A stretch of DNA of 64,000 bases, from contig JAJVIC010000002.1 in NCBI GenBank assembly GCA_022072225.1, forward strand, positions 389,876 to 453,875, read 5' to 3'. A program made the position numbers and the translations under genes. The stretch is from Bacteroidia bacterium. Lineage in GTDB: Bacteria; Bacteroidota; Bacteroidia; SXHM01. The notes under the pieces are model-generated. The model was not told the origin of the DNA, did not search any database, and saw only the letters and a program-made list of their open reading frames with translations. Position 1 is the stretch's first letter. Each line of letters begins with the position of its first letter. Shown in pieces: positions 20,435 to 28,298 of the stretch.

Positions 20435-21166
20435 ATGTCTGATATTTTTACCACAGCCGCTTTAGTAAGCCTTTTAACCTTAACCTTCCTTGAAATAGTT
20501 CTGGGAATTGACAACATTATTTTTATTTCCATAGTAGCCGGCAAACTTCCGAAGAGCGAGCAAAAACGAGCACGTGCTATTGGTTTGATGCTTGCCCTGG
20601 TTATGCGTGTGGGTTTACTTGCAGGTATTTCATGGCTTGCCAGTGCGAGTGAGGCCTTGTTTACATTGCCATTCAGTTTTCTTTCGCAGGAAGCCAATGA
20701 AATAAGTATCCGCGATTTGATTTTGTTTATAGGTGGTTTGTTTCTGATGAGTAAAAGCACCACCGAAATTCACTCGAAAATTGAAGGCGAAAAAGAGAAG
20801 GTTGCCAAAAATGCAAAAGCCTTAACGCTCAATTCTGCAATTATCCAAATTGTGTTGCTTGATGTTGTGTTCTCATTCGATTCTATTCTTACTGCCGTGG
20901 GTTTAACTCAGCATCTGGAAATTATGATTGCTGCCGTAATTATTGCGATGCTCATTATGCTGGCTTTCTCTGAAAAGGTGAGTAGTTTTGTGAATAATCA
21001 TCCTACGGTAAAAATGCTGGCGCTGTCGTTTCTGTTGATGATAGGAATGCTGCTGGTATTGGATGCCTTTCAGGTTGAGGTACCGAAAGGTTATGTGTAT
21101 TTCTCCATAGCATTCGCGTTGTTTGTTGAGATGCTGAATTTGAGGATGCGTAAAAAAGAAGCGTGA
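20435..21166 (+). CDS. TerC family integral membrane protein
   Basis: The 243-residue protein has about seven hydrophobic segments. The TerC-family repeats FLEIVLGIDNIIFISIVAGKLP (N-terminal, acidic Glu and Asp inside the membrane) and IVLLDVVFSFDSILTAVGL (middle) are clear. TerC relatives are implicated in manganese or tellurite handling and in metalation of exported enzymes. The ATG at 20435 is chosen over the TTG at 20414, which belongs to the promoter. The next gene's GTG overlaps the stop (GTGA), so the two are coupled. Confidence 0.9.
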   Translation: MSDIFTTAALVSLLTLTFLEIVLGIDNIIFISIVAGKLPKSEQKRARAIGLMLALVMRVGLLAGISWLASASEALFTLPFSFLSQEANEISIRDLILFIGGLFLMSKSTTEIHSKIEGEKEKVAKNAKALTLNSAIIQIVLLDVVFSFDSILTAVGLTQHLEIMIAAVIIAMLIMLAFSEKVSSFVNNHPTVKMLALSFLLMIGMLLVLDAFQVEVPKGYVYFSIAFALFVEMLNLRMRKKEA

Positions 21167-22554
21167 AGATTATTACCACTAAGACACTTAGAACACTAAG
21201 TTTCACTAAGTATCTCTTAGTGCCTCTCAGTGCCCTTAGTGTCTTAGTGGTTACATTCTCTGCTTGCAATAACAACGAGCCACCAACCTATACTAACCGC
21301 ATAGCGGGTATAGTTCACAAAAACTGCACACCTTGTCATCGTAAGGGCGAGGCAGGCGGCTACTCATTTGTTACTTACCAGGAAATTTCGCGCCATGCTG
21401 ATTTGATTGCAGCCGTAACCAAAGAGGGCTACATGCCGCCCTGGCCTGCCGATACAGCCTATTCGCGCTTTTGCGATGAATTTGTTTTAACACAAGGCGA
21501 ACTGGAAGCATTGCAGCTGTGGGCTAAGAGTGGCGCACCTTTGGGCGATGAAAACAACATGCCTGAACCACCTGATTTTTTTGTTGACTCAATTCACGAA
21601 AAGCCTGATCTGGTTTTAAAAATGACAGAACCGTTTTTTATCAAAGGTGATAATGCCGACAGGTTTATGATTGCAAAATTGCCCTATGAAATTGCAAGCG
21701 ATACCTTCATCCGCGCTATTGAATTTGTACCGGGCAACCGCAAGTTGTTGCACCACATGAACGGGCATCTGGTTTCATATACCGGAGGCAAAAAGAAAAA
21801 TGTTTTTGAGGGCGAACACCTTGTTGAAATGAACATGGATACAGACCAAACGGTAATTTACCGCATACTGGGTTTGCAGAATGATGACGGTACTTTTCCC
21901 ACGCTTACACCTTCGGTAATTAATTACCTGCCGGGCGTTATCAGCACTGTTTATCCCGAAGGTATTGGCGGTTACCGCATGAGTAAAAAAGGAGCATTTC
22001 TTTTAAAGGATTTGCACTACGGACCAACACCTGTAAATGATTCAGACCAAAGTGTTATCAATGTATATTTCGGCAATAAGCCTCCCAAACGCCCAACCCG
22101 CGAAGTTATTCTGGGAACACTTGGTATTTCGGAAGTTGTTCCGCCTCTGCAAATTCCGCCCAACGAACTAAAATCATTCAGAACGGAGATAACCACTACC
22201 GAGAAAATATCCTTACTTACCGTAAACCCGCACATGCACTTGCTGGGCAAGTCATTTAAAGGCTATGCCATTAAACCCAATGGCGATACCATTCCGCTGG
22301 TACGCATCAACAAATGGGATTTTCGATGGCAGTATTTCTATACCTATAAAAAGCCGGTAGTTATTCCCAAAGGTTCGCGCATTTGTGCCGAAGCAACGTT
22401 TGATAATACAACAGCTAATGCCAATAACCCTTTCAATCCGCCCCGTCAGGTAGGCGAGCGCAATACCAGCATGCGCACTACGGATGAAATGTTTCAGCTC
22501 ATCATCACTTTTCTCCCTTACCGCAAGGGCGATGAAGCTTTGAGTTTGGAATAA
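21163..22554 (+). CDS. Lipoprotein with CxxCH domain and copper type II monooxygenase fold
   Basis: The 463-residue protein has a lipoprotein signal ending TFSAC with Cys35, then a c-type-like motif C55-TP-C58-H59 (NCTPCHRKGEAGG). The rest carries ligands of peptidylglycine/dopamine monooxygenases: His197-His198 (LLHHMNGH), His285 (DLHYG), His357-x-His359 (NPHMHLLG) and Met443 (TDEMFQL). It probably hydroxylates or oxidises a substrate in the periplasm or at the membrane, with electrons from the attached haem; the substrate is unknown. The start is GTG; much of the signal peptide is encoded by the inverted repeat at 21175-21251. Confidence 0.8.
   Translation: MKIITTKTLRTLSFTKYLLVPLSALSVLVVTFSACNNNEPPTYTNRIAGIVHKNCTPCHRKGEAGGYSFVTYQEISRHADLIAAVTKEGYMPPWPADTAYSRFCDEFVLTQGELEALQLWAKSGAPLGDENNMPEPPDFFVDSIHEKPDLVLKMTEPFFIKGDNADRFMIAKLPYEIASDTFIRAIEFVPGNRKLLHHMNGHLVSYTGGKKKNVFEGEHLVEMNMDTDQTVIYRILGLQNDDGTFPTLTPSVINYLPGVISTVYPEGIGGYRMSKKGAFLLKDLHYGPTPVNDSDQSVINVYFGNKPPKRPTREVILGTLGISEVVPPLQIPPNELKSFRTEITTTEKISLLTVNPHMHLLGKSFKGYAIKPNGDTIPLVRINKWDFRWQYFYTYKKPVVIPKGSRICAEATFDNTTANANNPFNPPRQVGERNTSMRTTDEMFQLIITFLPYRKGDEALSLE
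21175..21251. repeat. Palindromic 'ACTAAGACACT' element inside a signal-peptide region
   Basis: The left end ACCACTAAGACACT (21175-21188) is the exact complement of the right end AGTGTCTTAGTGGT (21238-21251), and the inner part repeats CACTAAG and CTTAGTG several times. It resembles dispersed intergenic palindromes, yet here it is translated as residues 5-30 of the lipoprotein at 21163. Confidence 0.8.
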
Positions 22555-22587
22555 GTCGTTTCCTTATTGTTTATTAATATAATCAGC

Positions 22588-22878
22588 TCGGGACTAATCA
22601 AAACCGTGTCGGGAGTAATTACTTCTGTGTCGGGACTAATCAAAACCGTGTCGGGAGCAATTACTTCTGTGTCGGGACTAATCAAAACCATGTCGGGAGC
22701 AATTACTTCTGTGTCGGGACTAATCAAAACCATGTCGGGAGCAATTACTTCTGCAACGGGACTAATTAAAACCATGTCGGGAGCAATTGGAATTGCAATT
22801 CCAATTGCTCCCGACACAGAAGTAATTGCTCCCGATACAGAAGTAATTGCTCCCACAGCAGAAGTAATTACTCCCAAC
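22588..22878. repeat. 21-bp-period tandem array with 42-bp palindromic centre
   Basis: This fills most of the 405-bp gap between the monooxygenase and plug genes. Ten 21-bp units alternate between two types, tcgggactaatcaaaacc-rtg and tcgggagyaattacttctg-tg, giving a 42-bp higher-order repeat. At 22775-22816 the array turns over through a perfect 42-bp palindrome, after which about three units of the second type run in the opposite orientation. Both strands stay open in some frames because 21 is a multiple of 3. I do not believe it is coding: no start context is present and the composition is pure repeat. Confidence 0.9.
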
Positions 22879-22959
22879 GTATATTTTTAGAATTTTTATG
22901 GAATTTCAGCACTTTCTGCATCAGAGAGAGTGACTCCTAACCTCAAAAAAATCTATCCC

Positions 22960-23649
22960 ATGAAAAACTTTATCCTCATTCTCTGTCTTATTTCTAACCT
23001 CCAACCTCTAACCTCCAAAGCCGACAACACCGGACAAATAAACGGAACGGTAACCGACAGCATTTCGGGCGAGCCGCTGGTAGGGGCAACTGTTCAGGTT
23101 ATGCTAAACGGAAAAGCATTTGGAACAGTAGCCGATATTGACGGATATTATGTATTGAAACCATTGCAGCCCGGAGTGTATGATGTTAAAATCAGTTATG
23201 TGGGGTATGCAGATAAAATTGTGGAGAAGGTAAAAGTTTCGCAGTTGACTATTTCTGTTGTCAACGCACAACTGGTAAATAGTATGGGAATCATTTCAGA
23301 CGGACCAACAATTGTTGGTTACAGAGATTTAATAAGCGTTGAACCCAGAACAATTATTCCTGCTGAAGTATTGAAAGATTTACCCTTCCGGAAAATAAAA
23401 GATATAGTTGCTACTACCGATGGCGTTTATCAGGCCGATGATGGTGACGAAATATATTTTCGCGGTTCACGCCCCGAAGCAACCGAGTATTACATAGATA
23501 ATATGCGTGTTACGGGCGAGCTTGGTATTCCCGCTTCAGCCATAGCCGAAATTATGGTTTACTCGGGAGGCATACCTGCCCGCTATGGCGATGTAACCGG
23601 TGGAGTAGTGGTAATTACCACCAAGAGTTATTCCATGTATCAGGAGTAA
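22960..23649 (+). CDS. Orphan TonB-plug protein with carboxypeptidase-like N-terminal domain, no barrel
   Basis: The 229-residue protein has a signal peptide, then a CarboxypepD_reg-like beta-sandwich (INGTVTDSISGEPLVGATVQV to YVGYADKIVE, about 25-100), then a TonB plug domain (IRG-like FRGSRPEATEYYIDNMRV; GGIPARYGDVTGGVVVITTKS). It stops where a beta-barrel would begin. The plug is clearly related to the one in the full receptor at 24609. It may be a regulator or partner of that receptor, or a decayed remnant; the frame is clean. The ATG at 22960 is preferred to a GTG 30 bp earlier. Confidence 0.75.
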   Translation: MKNFILILCLISNLQPLTSKADNTGQINGTVTDSISGEPLVGATVQVMLNGKAFGTVADIDGYYVLKPLQPGVYDVKISYVGYADKIVEKVKVSQLTISVVNAQLVNSMGIISDGPTIVGYRDLISVEPRTIIPAEVLKDLPFRKIKDIVATTDGVYQADDGDEIYFRGSRPEATEYYIDNMRVTGELGIPASAIAEIMVYSGGIPARYGDVTGGVVVITTKSYSMYQE

Positions 23650-23654
23650 TAAAA

Positions 23655-23783
23655 TGGTAATCGGTATTCGGTAATCAGTAGCTGGTTTGTATGTTAATCT
23701 ATTGGTGAATACCGATAACCGAATACCGATAACTGAATACTGATAACCAAATACTGATAACCGAATACTGATAACTGATTACC
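23655..23783. repeat. 14-bp tandem repeat with inverted partner
   Basis: Five and a half direct copies of gaataccgataacc (variants aact, actg) run from 23707 to 23783. Upstream, 23655-23679 holds the complementary words ggtaatcggtattc, so the region can fold back. This is the main content of the 286-bp gap between the plug protein gene and the next small gene, with a possible variant promoter box TATATTCG at 23873. Confidence 0.8.
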
Positions 23784-23904
23784 ACCTTCCTCTTTTGACT
23801 TGTATAAAATAGCCGAAAGATTTTTCCGCAACGGTTGTTTTCGTACCTAATTTTACCGGCAAATAATAAAACTATATTCGCGGTCGGTTAAAAATTATTA
23901 TGCG

Positions 23905-23932
23905 CAAATCACTAAATCACTAAATCACAAAT
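23905..23932 (+). repeat. Short-word repeat spacer
   Basis: The words caaatcactaaatcactaaatcacaaat occupy the leader just before the ATG at 23936. Same style as the other A/T word spacers in this window; no function is visible. Confidence 0.55.
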
Positions 23933-23935
23933 ATC

Positions 23936-24493
23936 ATGGACAGCATAGGCGATGTAATATATGTAATAGCAATCATAGGCTACATTATTTACAGTTTTGT
24001 TTCGGGAGCCAAAAAGGTAAAAGGCAAAAAGAAAGAGGTTGATGAAACAACCACCCATCCCGATGCCGAACCCGATATTAAAAAAGTGCTGGAAGAATTG
24101 CTTGGCAAAGCCGAACAGTCAAAACCACAGCCCGCACCGGTTTATGAAACCCGCAAACCATCCATTGAACCCGTTTACGAAACCATAACCGAGGAAGGTC
24201 AGAGTATGGAAGGCAAAGCCCTGAACCCGGTTGAAAACTACGAGTTCGGCAAATACAAAACTTTGGAAAGCGAAGCAGAAGACGAAGAAGAAACAGCTTC
24301 AAAATATGAACAATTCAATTCACTGAATTATTCAGAACAAACTGCCGCCCACAGCATAGCCGAAAAAGAAGGTATTAAAGATGAAATTCATTTAGCAGAA
24401 GAAAAGGAAACAGGCACCATAGCCAAAGACTTTGACATAGAGAAGGCAATTATTTACAGCGAAATACTGAAGAGGCCTAAGTGGGCTGCATGA
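23936..24493 (+). CDS. Small single-pass membrane protein, unknown function
   Basis: I do not recognise this 185-residue protein. Residues 5-24 (GDVIYVIAIIGYIIYSFVSG) form one transmembrane helix, followed by a Lys-rich stop-transfer (KKVKGKKKEVDE). The rest is acidic, rich in Glu and Pro and probably disordered, with a predicted cytoplasmic tail ending IYSEILKRPKWAA. The short conserved-looking C-terminus (DFDIEKAIIYSEILKRPK) suggests a docking peptide. It lies alone before the TonB receptor gene. Codon use looks like the neighbours. Confidence 0.75.
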   Translation: MDSIGDVIYVIAIIGYIIYSFVSGAKKVKGKKKEVDETTTHPDAEPDIKKVLEELLGKAEQSKPQPAPVYETRKPSIEPVYETITEEGQSMEGKALNPVENYEFGKYKTLESEAEDEEETASKYEQFNSLNYSEQTAAHSIAEKEGIKDEIHLAEEKETGTIAKDFDIEKAIIYSEILKRPKWAA

Positions 24494-24608
24494 GCAATTT
24501 AACATTTGTTAACAAAAATTTCACAAATTTTGGCTTTGAAATCTAAAAAACATACTTTTAGCCCCCCTAAAAAAAGGACAAATCTTCATTAAAATAATAC
24601 TCAGGCAC

Positions 24609-27600
24609 ATGCAGAAAAAATTACTTTCACTGGCGTTAACCTTCTTGGTTTTTGGTTTTGGAGCTATGGCTCAAATCGGTACCGGAACACTGAAAGGTAA
24701 AGTAACCGATGACAAAGGCGAACCTCTTCCTTTTGCCAACGTGGTAGTTGAACTCAACGGAACGCTGGTTACCGGAACACTGACCGATTTTGATGGTAAT
24801 TACACCATCAAACCTATATCACCGGGCCGCTTTACTGTAAAGGCATCTATTGTTGGTTACACCACCCAACAGGTAAATAATGTGCAGGTAAGCGACAGTA
24901 AAATCACTTTTCAGGATTTTAAAATGGTGCAGGGTATTGAGCTGGGAGCTGCTACAGTTATAGAATACGAAGTTCCGCTTATCAAGCAGGACGGTGGTTC
25001 TGAAACCACTATTACATCAGAAGACATTGTAAAAATGCCCGGAAGAACAGCCGAGTCGGTTGCAACAACCGTTGCCGGTGTTTATTCTCAGGATGGTGAG
25101 GTAGGAAGTATCCGCGGATCGCGTGGCGAAGCTACCGATACCTACATTGATGGTGTGCGTGTGCGCGGTTCTTCTGCTATTCCGCAGTCGGCTATTGAGC
25201 AGGTAACTGTTGTAACAGGTGGCTTGCCTGCCCAGTTTGGTGATGCTACAGGCGGTGTAATTTCTATTACCACAAAAGGTCCTTCACGCAATTTCTTCGG
25301 AGGTGCCGAGGTGGTAACTTCACAATACCTTGATAATTTCGGCTATAACCTGGGAGCTTTAAACCTCTCCGGTCCGCTGATTATGGTTAAAGACAAAGCA
25401 AACGAAGGACAGAAAAAGCCTTTGTTCGGATTCTTCCTTTCTGCCGAAGGAACTTATCAGAAAGATCCTGACCCGTCAGCAATTGGTTCTTATAAAGTAA
25501 AGGACGATATTCTGAAATACCTTGAACAAAACCCAATACGTCCATCTGGTTTGGTAACAGGAGGTAGTTACCTTAACTCACAGTTTATCCATAGAGATCA
25601 GGTTGAAAAAATTGCAGCAAAAGAAAATGTTGCACGAAAAGATTTAAATCTTTCGGGCAAAATTGACCTGAGTACATCGGGAACAACCAACCTTACTTTC
25701 GGAGGTTCAATGGCATTGAACGAGCGAAAAAATTATGATTATGACAATGCACTCTTTAATTATGTAAACAATGGACAGGTAATTAATAACACCATTCGTG
25801 CTTTCGGAAGATTTACCCAACGCTTTAATGCTAAAGAACCTAAAGAAGGTAAAAAATCAGGCGGTATCAGCAATGCTTATTATACTCTTCAGGTTGATTA
25901 TACTAAGGTTCTGCAAACAGTTCAGGATCCTGACCATAAAGATAATTTGTTTAATTATGGTTATGTTGGAAAATTTGTAACTCATACAATTCCAACGTAT
26001 GGTTTCGGGATAGATACAACGACAGGTTTATTTGGTCAAGTGCTTAATGGTTTTGCAGATACATTAGTAGAGTTCACGCCATCTGACATTAATCCAACAT
26101 CAGCAGCTTATACCTCGCAATTTTATGCCCAAAATCCTGAGGTGGATGAAAACTATGAAAACCTATTCCAAATTCAGAATAAAGGCGGACGACTTAATGG
26201 TCAATTACCCAATGATGTTTATGGACTATGGAGAAACACAGGTTATGAATATAACAGGTATTCAAAGCAAGATAATACTTCATTAAGGGTAACAGCACTT
26301 GGTTCTGTTGACTTAAAAAATCATGCTTTTACCTTAGGTTTTGAGTATGAACAAAGAACAGATAGAAATGTAACCTATAATCCAGCGGGACTGTGGACAC
26401 TGGCTCGTCAGTTAACTAATTTCCATATTTCTGAAATTGACGTTACCAATCCTCAACCGGTTTTTGTAAACGGAGTGTTTGAAGATACCATCAATTATCC
26501 GCGCTTCTTTAACGGTGATGACCAAGCATTTTTTGATTACAATTTACGTCAATCGCTGGGTTTGCAAACCAATGGATTGGATTATATTGACCTTGACAGT
26601 TACGATCCGAGCCAGCTTAATATCAATTTCTTCAGCGCTGATGAGTTGCTGAATAATGGTAACAACTACGTTTCTTACTATGGTTTTGACCACACCGGTA
26701 AAAAACTCAGCGGCAATCCAAGTTTTGATGATTTCTTTACTGCAAAGGACGAATTCGGAAATTATAAAAGAGAAATTGGAGCATTTCAGCCAACCTATCT
26801 TGCCGGTTACATTCAGGATAAATTTGCGTTCAAAGACCTTATCTTCAACGTAGGTGTGCGTGTTGACCGTTATGATGCCAATCAAAAAGTGTTGAAAGAT
26901 CCGTTCTCATTATTTGAAACCAAAAAAGCAGGAGAGGTATCTCAGATTGGCGGTAATGATGTAACGCATCCTTCTAACATTGGCAATGATTATGTGGTGT
27001 ATGTGAATGACATTAACAGTCCTACAGCTATTGTGGGTTATCGCAACGACAGAACATGGTATAATGCCGAAGGTGTTGAAATTTCAGACCCAACTGTATT
27101 AAGAACCGGTAGCGGAATTGCTCCTTATTTGGTTGACCCTTCCGACAATGTGGTAAGCTCAAAAGCATTTAAAGATTATCAGCCGCAGACCAACATTATG
27201 CCGCGTATTTCCTTCTCGTTCCCTATCTCAGAAGATGCCTTGTTCTTTGCACACTACGATGTGCTGACCAAACGTCCGGTAAATGACAATGGATTAGATG
27301 CTATTAATAGGCTTGACCCAATTGATTATCTATTTATTGAAAATAGAAATGTTACTATCAATAACCCTGATTTAAAACCGGAAAAAACAATTGACTACGA
27401 GTTGGGTTTTCAGCAAAAAATAAGCAACAGTTCGGCCATTAAGTTCTCTGCGTTCTACCGTGAGTTGCGTAATCTTATTCAGGTAACTCAAAACCTGGAG
27501 GCTTACCCAAGAACTTACAGAACCTATGGAAACCTTGACTTTGGAACAGTAAAAGGTTTGTCGTTAAGTTATGATCTTCGTAGAACAGGCAATATGTGGA

Positions 27601-28271
27601 TGCGTGCCAGCTATACTTTGCAATTTGCAGATGGAACAGGCTCAAACACAACAACAGGTATTAATTTGATTAACTCAGGTTTTGGTAATTTGAGAACCAT
27701 TCAGCCATTTAGTTTTGACCAACGCCATAATATAGTTGTAACTCTTGATTACCGTTTTAAATCAGGTGCAGAGTATAACGGACCTAAAATTGGTAAACTG
27801 AATATTTTCTCAAACACAGGTCTTAACGTTATTGCCCGGGCAGGTTCAGGAACGCCTTACACGCGCCAGTTAAATGCTACCAACGAAGGTACAATCGGAG
27901 GAGGAACAACGTCAAGAATGGATGGTTCCATAAACGGTTCGAGATTACCATGGCAATTCAGGCTTGATTTGCGATTGGATAAAGACATAGCCTTGAATTT
28001 TGGCAAAAAAGAAGGTAAAAAGAAACCTGCTAATCTTACAGTATATCTCCAGGTACTTAATGTCTTAAATACTAAAAACATTATCAGTGTTTACAGAAAA
28101 ACAGGTAATCCTGATGATGATGGGTATCTTGCTGCGGCAGAATTTCAGAATAACATAGCATCGCAAAACGATGAGCAAAGCTATCGTGATTTGTATGCGC
28201 TGAAAATCAACAATCCTGATAACTACAGCATGCCCCGTAGAATAAGATTAGGACTTCTATTTAACTTCTAA
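24609..28271 (+). CDS. TonB-dependent outer-membrane receptor with carboxypeptidase-like domain
   Basis: The 1220-residue protein has a signal peptide (cleavage after AMAQ), a CarboxypepD_reg-like domain (LKGKVTDDKGEPLPFANVVVE, about 27-110), a plug domain (SIRGSRGEATDTYIDGVRVRG; GGLPAQFGDATGGVISITTKG, about 120-235) and a long beta-barrel ending IRLGLLFNF with terminal aromatic Phe. It imports or exports a bulky substrate across the outer membrane using TonB energy. The two following genes (secreted protein, PorV/PorQ-like) form a set with it. A weak promoter-like TACTTTTA lies at 24552. Confidence 0.93.
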   Translation: MQKKLLSLALTFLVFGFGAMAQIGTGTLKGKVTDDKGEPLPFANVVVELNGTLVTGTLTDFDGNYTIKPISPGRFTVKASIVGYTTQQVNNVQVSDSKITFQDFKMVQGIELGAATVIEYEVPLIKQDGGSETTITSEDIVKMPGRTAESVATTVAGVYSQDGEVGSIRGSRGEATDTYIDGVRVRGSSAIPQSAIEQVTVVTGGLPAQFGDATGGVISITTKGPSRNFFGGAEVVTSQYLDNFGYNLGALNLSGPLIMVKDKANEGQKKPLFGFFLSAEGTYQKDPDPSAIGSYKVKDDILKYLEQNPIRPSGLVTGGSYLNSQFIHRDQVEKIAAKENVARKDLNLSGKIDLSTSGTTNLTFGGSMALNERKNYDYDNALFNYVNNGQVINNTIRAFGRFTQRFNAKEPKEGKKSGGISNAYYTLQVDYTKVLQTVQDPDHKDNLFNYGYVGKFVTHTIPTYGFGIDTTTGLFGQVLNGFADTLVEFTPSDINPTSAAYTSQFYAQNPEVDENYENLFQIQNKGGRLNGQLPNDVYGLWRNTGYEYNRYSKQDNTSLRVTALGSVDLKNHAFTLGFEYEQRTDRNVTYNPAGLWTLARQLTNFHISEIDVTNPQPVFVNGVFEDTINYPRFFNGDDQAFFDYNLRQSLGLQTNGLDYIDLDSYDPSQLNINFFSADELLNNGNNYVSYYGFDHTGKKLSGNPSFDDFFTAKDEFGNYKREIGAFQPTYLAGYIQDKFAFKDLIFNVGVRVDRYDANQKVLKDPFSLFETKKAGEVSQIGGNDVTHPSNIGNDYVVYVNDINSPTAIVGYRNDRTWYNAEGVEISDPTVLRTGSGIAPYLVDPSDNVVSSKAFKDYQPQTNIMPRISFSFPISEDALFFAHYDVLTKRPVNDNGLDAINRLDPIDYLFIENRNVTINNPDLKPEKTIDYELGFQQKISNSSAIKFSAFYRELRNLIQVTQNLEAYPRTYRTYGNLDFGTVKGLSLSYDLRRTGNMWMRASYTLQFADGTGSNTTTGINLINSGFGNLRTIQPFSFDQRHNIVVTLDYRFKSGAEYNGPKIGKLNIFSNTGLNVIARAGSGTPYTRQLNATNEGTIGGGTTSRMDGSINGSRLPWQFRLDLRLDKDIALNFGKKEGKKKPANLTVYLQVLNVLNTKNIISVYRKTGNPDDDGYLAAAEFQNNIASQNDEQSYRDLYALKINNPDNYSMPRRIRLGLLFNF

Positions 28272-28298
28272 GCCATTTAACGAATTAATTCAGATACA

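Noticed and set aside
22567-22890. Open frames of about 107-119 residues on both strands over the first 21-bp array
   Set aside because: They consist only of the repeated heptad (SGLIKTV, SGAITSV and the reverse-strand equivalent). The period of 21 keeps several frames open by itself, and neither has a credible start.
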